Assembly: GCA_902628525.1 (NCBI GenBank)
Contig: CACOMZ010000004.1
Coordinates: forward strand, 1-64,000
Length of the DNA stretch: 64,000 nt
Direction: 5' to 3'
From: an uncultured Pelagibacteraceae bacterium
GTDB lineage: Bacteria > Pseudomonadota > Alphaproteobacteria > Pelagibacterales > Pelagibacteraceae
Shown here piece after piece: positions 41,744 to 49,559 of the stretch (positions are counted from its first letter, which is position 1; every line of letters begins with the position of its first letter). A program made the translations under genes and the position numbers. Below the pieces are notes generated by a model. That model made no database searches, was not told the origin of the DNA, and saw only the letters and a list, made by a program, of their open reading frames with translations.

Positions 41744-42760
41744 TTAGAATTCTAAGATTTTTTTAGATCCATCACTGTATGTAAATTCTACTTGTTTTTT
41801 TGAAATACTTTTTATTGATGTAAATCCATCATATTCAGCAATGAATTCATTTAATTTCTTTCTACCTTTTTTGCTCATTTTTTTTCCTGGAGCATTCACA
41901 CCAACATCAATAATTAATTCTGCTCCATTTAAAAATGCTTTTACCCAAGCTTTGACTGGAGCACCACAAGTCATAGCTTCAGTTAACCATATAGGTTTAT
42001 TGACATCTGCACTTTTTAATAAGGCTGCAAATTCATCTACCCAAAGCTCTCTATCACACTGTCCATCTGGACCACTTATATGGTGGATATTTGCGATATC
42101 AAAATGATCTTTGATTTTTGGCAAAGCAGATTTCCAAAATTTTTTGCTTTCTGGAAACATTCCTGCAGCACCTGCCATTACAATCACTGCATCTGGCTGC
42201 TTTTCCTTAATTACCTTAGAAGAAAAATTAAATATTTCTACAAAGTCTTCCTCACTTCCTTTAAAGAACATTTTAAATTCTGGTTCGTTCATAATATCCC
42301 AATATATAATTGGTTTAGTTAAACCAGGCATATCATTTGCACCATCTCCATCATAACGATCAACTAATTGTAAAAGAAAGTTTTTGTAGTCATCCATGGA
42401 GCAAGGTTTACTAAGATACTTTGTAAATTTTTTTCCAAAAGGACTTCTTGCTTTTTTTCTTTTACAAGATTTTTGCTCCCAATTAGCGTGAGGCCAGATA
42501 GTAGCTAAAATTGTTTGATTGTGTTCTTGAGCATAAACAACATATTTGTCTGCCTCTTCCCAAGTAAACGTTCCTTTTTCTTTTTCGATGTGGTTCCAAA
42601 TAAAAGGTCCTGGATGAGGTCTAACCCATTGACCATCTTTACCTCGCATTTTCTCATCACGCATTTCGGTTAACTCTCCAAATCTAGAGTTTGCAAATGA
42701 TGTATTTGAAATCAGGTTTAAAAAAACAAGTAATAAAATAAATCTAATATACATTTTCAT
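41744..42760 (-). CDS. Secreted clan GH-A-like (TIM-barrel) glycoside hydrolase
   Basis: Signal peptide; acid/base-like IIYWDIMNEPEF and nucleophile-like PIWLTEAMTCG; family not determinable by eye. Confidence 0.68.
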   Translation of the reverse strand: MKMYIRFILLLVFLNLISNTSFANSRFGELTEMRDEKMRGKDGQWVRPHPGPFIWNHIEKEKGTFTWEEADKYVVYAQEHNQTILATIWPHANWEQKSCKRKKARSPFGKKFTKYLSKPCSMDDYKNFLLQLVDRYDGDGANDMPGLTKPIIYWDIMNEPEFKMFFKGSEEDFVEIFNFSSKVIKEKQPDAVIVMAGAAGMFPESKKFWKSALPKIKDHFDIANIHHISGPDGQCDRELWVDEFAALLKSADVNKPIWLTEAMTCGAPVKAWVKAFLNGAELIIDVGVNAPGKKMSKKGRKKLNEFIAEYDGFTSIKSISKKQVEFTYSDGSKKILEF

Positions 42761-42762
42761 TA

Positions 42763-45228
42763 TTATTTAGGATCTGGACCTGGACCTGGATCACCTGGAG
42801 GAGGGGCACCTGGTTGACCTGGAGTACCTGGACCTGCTGGATCACCTGGAGCGCCTGGACCTCCCATTGCTCCTTCAACAGCTCCACCAATATCACCCAT
42901 GGCACCGCCCATGCCGCCCATGTCACCGCCCATCGGACCCATGTCTCCCATTGGACCGCCTTCAGGACCGCCCATCGGACCCATGTCTCCCATTGGACCC
43001 ATATCTCCTGGACCAGCTGGACCTCCAGCCATTGCACCTGCCATAGCTCCACCCATTGTTCCAGTCATTCCATCTTGCATAGCGCCTCCCATGGCTTTAC
43101 CCATTTCGCCTTCGCCCATGCCTTCCATTCCCATTGCTGCTCCCATTGCATGAGAACCCATAGCTGAGGCTGCTGCTCCTTGAGCAGCCATAGCTGATCC
43201 CATTGCGGCACCTGCTAATCCTCCTGCTCCTTCAGCTGCCATTGCAGCACCTGCTACGTTTCCAATTGCTGCTCCTGGGTCAACTCCTGTTCCCATTGCA
43301 GCAGAGACTTGTCCTAAATTCATTCCACCTTTCATGCCACCTTCTAATCCTTCAGGTGTTCCACCCATAATGTCTCCTAATTTTGCACCTTCAGGACTTC
43401 CCGCTAAGCCCATGCTTGCTGCCATTTCTGGATTCATTTGTGAGTCTAAATTCATTTCTCCCATTCCAACCATTCCACCACTCATCGCTGCTAGACCCAT
43501 ATCGCCACCTTCCATACCCATGGCTCCACTTAATCCTTTCATTCCTTCAGCTCCCATTGCAGCCATCGTTCCTTGATTGACTAATCCAACTTCCATCATA
43601 TCTCCCATTTGACCAGCTGATAAATTTCCAGACTTAGCCATTTCCGCAACACCTTTAATTGCTTTACTACCTAACCCAGCAACGTTAGTTGACATAATTG
43701 TTGATACATCCATACCTGCAATTCCAGCTGCACCCATACTTGCTACCATTCCAGGAGTTAAACCTGTTTGCATTGCCATATCAGCCATTCCTAATTTGTC
43801 CATTTCTCCAACTTCCATTCCTGTCATGTTTGCCATTGCCTCACCCATGTCAGCTTTAGACATATTTTCCATAACTCCACCCATCATTGTACCTGCTGGA
43901 TTATTTGGATCTAATGCTAAACCCATACCTACAGCAGTCATTCCTTCAGGTGGTGCCATTGCACCAGGTAATCCACCGGCTAAAGATGGTTTTGCCATTA
44001 CCATTGCACCCATCATCATTCCAGATTCACTTATATTTTCTGGCATTTCTAAAGCTTCAGGTGCAGTCATATTATTTGCAAAAGAGTCCTTCATCTCCAT
44101 ACCTTTTTGAATAGCGTTCTGTTCTTTTGGTGCTTTACCAGATATGGCTTGACTTATCATTCCAACTGTTCCTGACATTGCAGAAGTTATTCCAACATCT
44201 GGATTAGCAAATGCTGTTTGCAATGTTTGAGCCATTTGATCCATTCCCATCTCTTGCATTGCTTTTCCAATTTCTTGCATTCCCTCTATACCACCCATGC
44301 CTTCTGCCATTTCAGTCATGCCTTCCATCCCGATACTTGTCTCCATACTTTTCATCATTTCTTCGCCCATACCTTTTGCACTCATCGTGGCTACTATTGC
44401 ACCAGTCATTGATTGACCCATTTGGCCCATCGTGTCAGGATTAGCTGCTAAGGTTTCTAGTGCAGCAGTTGCGGCTCCAACTGGTAATGCGTTTAATGCT
44501 CCTGCCATCATTGCTGGATTCATTCCCATTTCGGCAACATTCATTGAAGCAAAATCTCCTGGGTTAAAATTCGCCATATCAAAATTAGCTGAACCAGTTA
44601 TAGCTTCCATATCGACTAAACCTGATTTTGATAACCCTTCCATGGCAGCACCCATCCCAATACCTTGAGCATCTAGAGATCCCATCATTCCTTTTGCATC
44701 AAATCCAGCAGCACCTAGAGCGTTCATCTGCCCTGCCATTTTTTGTAAAGAGACAACTTTTCCAGCACCCATTTGGCCAGCAATACTTGACAAAGCCGCC
44801 ATTTCTTCTGGAGAAAAATCATTTGCAAAATCTATTCCTGTCATGTCTAAAGCTGTTGGGTCTGGAATGGCACCTAGAGCCATATCAGTAACGCCTTCAA
44901 CTAGAGACATTGCCTGAACTGCAGAGGTAATATCTCCTTTTTCTAAACTTTTTGTAGCAAATTCCATTGCGCTCTCTGCTTGAGCTATAGATACATCTAA
45001 AGCTTTTCCTATATCACTTTTTGCTTGGCCTAAAGCTTCTGTTGCACCTGAAATATTTTCAGCAACCTTACTTGCATCTGCTGCTAATTGATCTGCTGCA
45101 GCTTGAGCTGAATTTCCTGCTGCTTCTGAAATTCCTGACATAGCAGCTATATCATTTGCCTTAACAGAAAAGTTTAGGAATAAAAAAAATAATAAAAAAA
45201 TTTTAATTACAATTCTCAAAATTATCAA
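42763..45228 (-). CDS. Secreted Met/Gly/Ala-rich protein with collagen-like C-terminus, unknown function
   Basis: Hydrophobic N-terminus MIILRIVIKIFLLFFLFLNFSVKA; about 115 Met by hand count in 821 aa; C-term GPAGPGDMGPMGDMGPMGGPEGGPMGDMGPMGG..GPGAPGDPAGPGTPGQPGAPPPGDPGPGPDPK; TTG start overlapping the upstream TGA. Confidence 0.85.
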   Translation of the reverse strand: MIILRIVIKIFLLFFLFLNFSVKANDIAAMSGISEAAGNSAQAAADQLAADASKVAENISGATEALGQAKSDIGKALDVSIAQAESAMEFATKSLEKGDITSAVQAMSLVEGVTDMALGAIPDPTALDMTGIDFANDFSPEEMAALSSIAGQMGAGKVVSLQKMAGQMNALGAAGFDAKGMMGSLDAQGIGMGAAMEGLSKSGLVDMEAITGSANFDMANFNPGDFASMNVAEMGMNPAMMAGALNALPVGAATAALETLAANPDTMGQMGQSMTGAIVATMSAKGMGEEMMKSMETSIGMEGMTEMAEGMGGIEGMQEIGKAMQEMGMDQMAQTLQTAFANPDVGITSAMSGTVGMISQAISGKAPKEQNAIQKGMEMKDSFANNMTAPEALEMPENISESGMMMGAMVMAKPSLAGGLPGAMAPPEGMTAVGMGLALDPNNPAGTMMGGVMENMSKADMGEAMANMTGMEVGEMDKLGMADMAMQTGLTPGMVASMGAAGIAGMDVSTIMSTNVAGLGSKAIKGVAEMAKSGNLSAGQMGDMMEVGLVNQGTMAAMGAEGMKGLSGAMGMEGGDMGLAAMSGGMVGMGEMNLDSQMNPEMAASMGLAGSPEGAKLGDIMGGTPEGLEGGMKGGMNLGQVSAAMGTGVDPGAAIGNVAGAAMAAEGAGGLAGAAMGSAMAAQGAAASAMGSHAMGAAMGMEGMGEGEMGKAMGGAMQDGMTGTMGGAMAGAMAGGPAGPGDMGPMGDMGPMGGPEGGPMGDMGPMGGDMGGMGGAMGDIGGAVEGAMGGPGAPGDPAGPGTPGQPGAPPPGDPGPGPDPK
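42925..42999 (-). repeat. Two perfect 33-bp direct repeats, 42-bp period, in the collagen-like coding region
   Basis: accgcccatcggacccatgtctcccattggacc at 42925-42957 and 42967-42999. Confidence 0.95.
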
Positions 45229-45887
45229 TTACCCTCCTCAATTTTCTCTTGTGCTTTTATAGTAGCAGCTCTTTGTGCATTTACTTTTGCAGTTGCAATT
45301 TGTTTTTTTAAATTTGCTAAAACTGCTGCGCGCTCTGCTATTTCAGGTGTTAATTTTTTTGCCTTCTTTTTCTTTTTCTTTTTATTTTTTTTATGGGCAG
45401 CATAAAGCATTTTACCTGTTGCCCAGAATTTTAGAACTGCCTCTGATGATTTAGCTTTTGGTGAGATGTTTAAGCTCATTCTCATGGCCTCTCTTCCTTT
45501 TTTAATACCTTCTAATGTTTCAACACTTGCGTTTTTGTCATTAAGCATCTCATTAAATAAAGCTTCAAAATAAGCCATGTCTCTGATCATGTGATGTTGA
45601 TATTTATTTAACTCACCTTTTCCTTTAACAAATCTTTGATAAACTTTTCTTCCAGCTTCACCTTGCTTTTGTTTACTTTTAATTAAGCTTTCATGAAACA
45701 TTCCCTCAGGGTAATCAATTTCTTCATATATAAATGCTTCTGGTCTTTCGCTTATTGGCCAGTCTTTTAGCTTCTCGTACTTTTTACAATAAGTACAATC
45801 TTTCTCTTTTTCTTTTTTTGCAGCTTCTAAATTTTGATTTGTAAAAAATATTATTATGAAAATAATAAATAAATTAAATATATTTAT
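45225..45887 (-). CDS. Secreted Lys-rich protein with N-terminal CxxC, unknown function; probable non-canonical start
   Basis: Track ORF 45225..45701 extends in frame upstream to INIFNLFIIFIIIFFTNQNLEAAKKEKEKDCTYCKKYEKLKDWPISERPEAFIYEEIDYPEG-MFHES..; no ATG/GTG/TTG/CTG in the extension. Confidence 0.6.
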   Translation of the reverse strand: MNIFNLFIIFIIIFFTNQNLEAAKKEKEKDCTYCKKYEKLKDWPISERPEAFIYEEIDYPEGMFHESLIKSKQKQGEAGRKVYQRFVKGKGELNKYQHHMIRDMAYFEALFNEMLNDKNASVETLEGIKKGREAMRMSLNISPKAKSSEAVLKFWATGKMLYAAHKKNKKKKKKKAKKLTPEIAERAAVLANLKKQIATAKVNAQRAATIKAQEKIEEGN

Positions 45888-46083
45888 GGCAGATTTACTG
45901 CCAAACTCGCCTGGCTAAACCTTTCATACTTAGACTCTATTCTTATATTAAAAGTAAAAAAAGAAATCTTTTTTAGGTCAATATTAGCTTTTTAAATTTT
46001 TATTCAATTAAAACGAGTATTTAAATATTTATTTTTTTTATGCAAATTAATCTAAATAATTTAAAAATCCTAAGAACCAGAAT

Positions 46084-47238
46084 TTATGTTTTAAATAATT
46101 TATCAGATAAATTTTGTAGTTTTTCTCCCCAAAAAACTTCTTTTTGAATTCTTTTAAAATCAATATCAAATACTGTTGCCATTGCAGATGCATAAATTGA
46201 TCTTGCATCGATCGTTGAATTTAAATCTCTTCCTTCAAATAATTCTTTTTTTTTCAAACCTGGCCAATCAGTATATATGTCTGATTTTTTTATTAAACCG
46301 CCACTCATAAGAACTGCTGTTCCATAACCATGCTCAGTACCATTGCTACTATTCTGTTTAATTGTTCTTCCAAATTCTGTTAGTGTTAGCACAAGAGTAT
46401 TTTCAAACTCGTTTCCCATCGAAGCTTCAAGTCCTTTTAAAATTCTATCGTATTCTTTTAAACAATCTGCATGAGCCCCATCTGTTGCACCTTGGGCAGC
46501 ATGAGTGTCAAAACCACCCACCTCAAAAACTGCTACTCTAGGTCCGTCAATTTTTGCTAATTGTTTGCCTGCTTTAAGAGATAATGCTGAATTTTCTGTA
46601 TAGCCATAACCTCCATCTTTCCTGCTTCTAATTACTTTAAGTGTTTCACTTAAATGTGTTTCTGAATGACTATCAAATTCATTATTTATTAACTCTAAAA
46701 TATCTTTCGCAGGCATTGCTTTTCCAACAGGGAAATAATTATCATTCATTGGAACCCCTCTAATTAATAATGGCATTGGCAATGATAAAGCTAAGCCATT
46801 GCCAGTTAACCCTGCTAACTTCATTCCCCTTCCTAGCCATCCTGTTTTAATTGAATATGGAATTTTTCCTCCAGACTGCATTAAATTTTGTCCATCAAAA
46901 TGAGAACGTCCTGTATATGGAATACTGGTTGCATGAACTGCAGATGCTAAATTTTTATCCCATAAAATTTTAAAAGTTTGTAAAGCAGGATGAAGGTCGA
47001 AATCTGAGGTTAAAGAGAATGTTTTATCAAGATTAATTTTACTTCTAAGTTTTTCAAATTTTTTATCACCCTTTACTGGGATTGCGCATAGTCCATCCAT
47101 TCCTCCCTCAAGCATTATAATTACCAGATTTTTTTTTGGACCAGTACTTGCAAAAGAAGGTAATCCAAAACCTGCAAAATATAATGAAGTCACGGCTGTT
47201 GTTTTAAGAAAATCTCTTCTGTTAATTTCTAATTTCAT
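46084..47238 (-). CDS. DUF1501 protein (alkaline phosphatase/sulfatase-like superfamily) with Tat signal
   Basis: Twin-arginine start MKLEINRRDFLKTTAVTSLYF; NLVIIMLEGGMDGL; VAVFEVGGFDTHAAQ; LVLTLTEFGRTIKQNSSNGTEHGYG. Confidence 0.9.
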   Translation of the reverse strand: MKLEINRRDFLKTTAVTSLYFAGFGLPSFASTGPKKNLVIIMLEGGMDGLCAIPVKGDKKFEKLRSKINLDKTFSLTSDFDLHPALQTFKILWDKNLASAVHATSIPYTGRSHFDGQNLMQSGGKIPYSIKTGWLGRGMKLAGLTGNGLALSLPMPLLIRGVPMNDNYFPVGKAMPAKDILELINNEFDSHSETHLSETLKVIRSRKDGGYGYTENSALSLKAGKQLAKIDGPRVAVFEVGGFDTHAAQGATDGAHADCLKEYDRILKGLEASMGNEFENTLVLTLTEFGRTIKQNSSNGTEHGYGTAVLMSGGLIKKSDIYTDWPGLKKKELFEGRDLNSTIDARSIYASAMATVFDIDFKRIQKEVFWGEKLQNLSDKLFKT

Positions 47239-48668
47239 GCTTTTAAAAAATCTGGATGATTAAACAACAAAACTTGTTTGTCGCTAAGGTTATTTTTTTT
47301 ATTTAGGTAAGACATAATTTTTTTTGGATTATCAAAGTTTTTTTCTACAATCTTATAAAAGAATTCATTATTATTATTTTTAGGCTTATTAAAAAGATAA
47401 CTTTCTTTTGCATAAACTAACCGTCTTATTAAAAGTTCTGGTGACAACCAATCATTTGAAATGTCTGACCAACCATTTGGTTGCTTTGCTTTATATGGAT
47501 GATGTCCAATTCTTTTTAGTAAACGCTCAGGATATCTTTGACCTCTAGTTGGCTTGTTTCCTAATTCATATAAATCCATCAAAGTAGAACTTGGAGGCCA
47601 TTGTAAATCTGAAATTTTAGCAACTTGGATAAACCAATTTTCTGGGTTTTGAAATTTTTTATATTTATCATTATATTCAAAAGCAACTTTTATAGCGGCT
47701 TTGTGGATCTCAGTTAAATGACCGTCAGATTTTTTAAAAGCATCGATAATTGGTTTTTTCATCTCTTTTGTTGGTTCGTCTGTAATTAAATACCTACATA
47801 ATCTTTCAGCAACAAAATCCCTGCAATTTGGATGATTAACAAGATCTTTGATTACGGCTGATAATGCCTTTTTTCCTCTTTTGTATTCTTTTCCTAAAAC
47901 TTTTTTCTTACCAGGCTGATGATATTCTGAATTAAACCAAATATCTCCTGTCTCTAAATGTTTTTTACTCCATCGTCTTTGCCAACCAGTCATTATATAT
48001 GCTAATTGAATTATATCTTCTTGAGTGTATCCGGCTTCAGGAGACACTGTATGAAGCTCTAAAAGTTCTCTAGCATGATTTTCATTAATTGTTGCAGGTT
48101 CTTTTTTTTTCCTTCTCCAATCTTTAAAAGCTGTAGCACTTTTGGGGCCGGCACTTTCACTGTTATCTAAATGATGTATCATTGCCCAAGAAGTCGTAAC
48201 GTCATAAACCATTTTTTCAAAAGTTTGATTTAAATTTGGTCTAATTATTTCTCTTTGATAAGGGCCTGTTGAATATTGGGGCAGAAAATCTTTATCACTT
48301 ATAGTAAAAAAATTTCCCCAAAACATCCATAACTTTGTCAAAACTGGGCTTTGACTATTGATTGCCTCATTATGTCTAACAGTTATCTCTAAGGACTCCC
48401 AAAATTTTTGACCAGTTTTATGCCTAAGAAGGTCTCGGTGTGTTTTATAAAGAATTTTACTATCTTTATACTTTTTTCTTAAAACTTTTCTATCAGTGTA
48501 AACCCATTCTCTATACAGGAGCCTTAACTCTTTTTCAGAATTTAATCTACCTTTCCAAGATAATTTTGGTACATTGTTTAGCTGATTAAGGGCCCAATTT
48601 AACGGGTCTGATGGTACCTCCTCATTAGGACCAATTCCAAAAGCAACTTTTCTGAAAAAACTTTTCAT
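47235..48668 (-). CDS. DUF1800 family protein
   Basis: ENHARELLELHTVSPEAGYTQEDIIQLAYIMTGW; HHPYKAKQPNGWSDISNDWLSPELLIRRL; ATG overlaps with the DUF1501 gene. Confidence 0.9.
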   Translation of the reverse strand: MKSFFRKVAFGIGPNEEVPSDPLNWALNQLNNVPKLSWKGRLNSEKELRLLYREWVYTDRKVLRKKYKDSKILYKTHRDLLRHKTGQKFWESLEITVRHNEAINSQSPVLTKLWMFWGNFFTISDKDFLPQYSTGPYQREIIRPNLNQTFEKMVYDVTTSWAMIHHLDNSESAGPKSATAFKDWRRKKKEPATINENHARELLELHTVSPEAGYTQEDIIQLAYIMTGWQRRWSKKHLETGDIWFNSEYHQPGKKKVLGKEYKRGKKALSAVIKDLVNHPNCRDFVAERLCRYLITDEPTKEMKKPIIDAFKKSDGHLTEIHKAAIKVAFEYNDKYKKFQNPENWFIQVAKISDLQWPPSSTLMDLYELGNKPTRGQRYPERLLKRIGHHPYKAKQPNGWSDISNDWLSPELLIRRLVYAKESYLFNKPKNNNNEFFYKIVEKNFDNPKKIMSYLNKKNNLSDKQVLLFNHPDFLKA

Positions 48669-48686
48669 ACCCTTTTGCTATTTATA

Positions 48687-49559
48687 TCACTTTATATTTT
48701 CGATATCATGTATATTTGATAAAGAATTATTAAATTCCTCATAATTTTCTCTCAACGCTAGGCTTGAAATTGAATAAATCATTATCAATAATAAAATTAA
48801 AGGTACCATGGTTATAATCGATGCATTACTTTTAATTAATAAAATATAAAAAATTATAAAAAGAGCTGAACGAATTAAAACAGTTTTTCTAAAAACACTT
48901 ATAATTGAAAGTGAATGTTTTAATAAATTAAAAAAACTCATCTTTGATGGTCCAAAATATCTTTTTGCTCTAATAGATGGCATTGAAATTAAATCTTTTT
49001 CAATTTTTTTTAATGAGCCAGAAAAACTATTCCATGTTGCTTTTTCCTCTAGCATTTTTTTTACTGTTGATTTTGAAAGACAAGTAAAATTTCCAAATTT
49101 GATTGATTTGCCAGTAAAAGCTAAAGTCAAAAACTTATGGAATTGATAACATATTTTAAAAAATACACTTTCTGATCTTTTAACTCTTTCACCAACAATT
49201 GATTTATCTCCTGATTCTCTTGATATTTTTATAAAATCTTTTATTTCTTGAGGTCTATCTTCTCCATCTCCATCCATTGGAATCACATAATCGAAATCTT
49301 TTTTTTCATAAATATATTTTAGCCCCGATGCAATGCACCTAGTATGCCCTCTATTTTGTTTCATGTTTATTAGCTGAATAGATTTGATATTTTCGACATT
49401 TGGGTAATTATCAACAATCTGTTCTGACGAAGCATCATTAATAATAACAAGAGATATTTCTGAGTCTAAGTCTTTTACTTCACTATTTATATGATCAATT
49501 AATAATTTTAACGATTTTCTGTCATTATAAATTGGAATTAAAATTATATATTTCATCAA
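48687..49559 (-). CDS. GT2 family glycosyltransferase (DPM1/polyprenyl-phosphate type)
   Basis: YIILIPIYNDRKSLKLLIDHI; FDYVIPMDGDGEDRP; C-terminal TM helices. Confidence 0.85.
   Translation of the reverse strand: MMKYIILIPIYNDRKSLKLLIDHINSEVKDLDSEISLVIINDASSEQIVDNYPNVENIKSIQLINMKQNRGHTRCIASGLKYIYEKKDFDYVIPMDGDGEDRPQEIKDFIKISRESGDKSIVGERVKRSESVFFKICYQFHKFLTLAFTGKSIKFGNFTCLSKSTVKKMLEEKATWNSFSGSLKKIEKDLISMPSIRAKRYFGPSKMSFFNLLKHSLSIISVFRKTVLIRSALFIIFYILLIKSNASIITMVPLILLLIMIYSISSLALRENYEEFNNSLSNIHDIENIK

Noticed and set aside
42925-42999. CRISPR-like direct repeats
   Set aside because: Only two in-frame copies inside a coding collagen-like region, spacer of 9 bp, no cas genes in the window.
42744-45228. 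Long alternate-frame and antisense ORFs (e.g. 42744..43052 -, 42814..43167 +, 43796..44110 +)
   Set aside because: They are by-products of the repetitive, stop-poor Met/Gly/Ala coding sequence on the minus strand; their translations are low-complexity mirrors with no start context.
45360-45400. Poly-Lys stretch (KKNKKKKKKKAKK) as a programmed frameshift slippery site
   Set aside because: A-runs are common in this AT-rich genome and the frame continues normally to a sensible stop; no alternative-frame product of interest.
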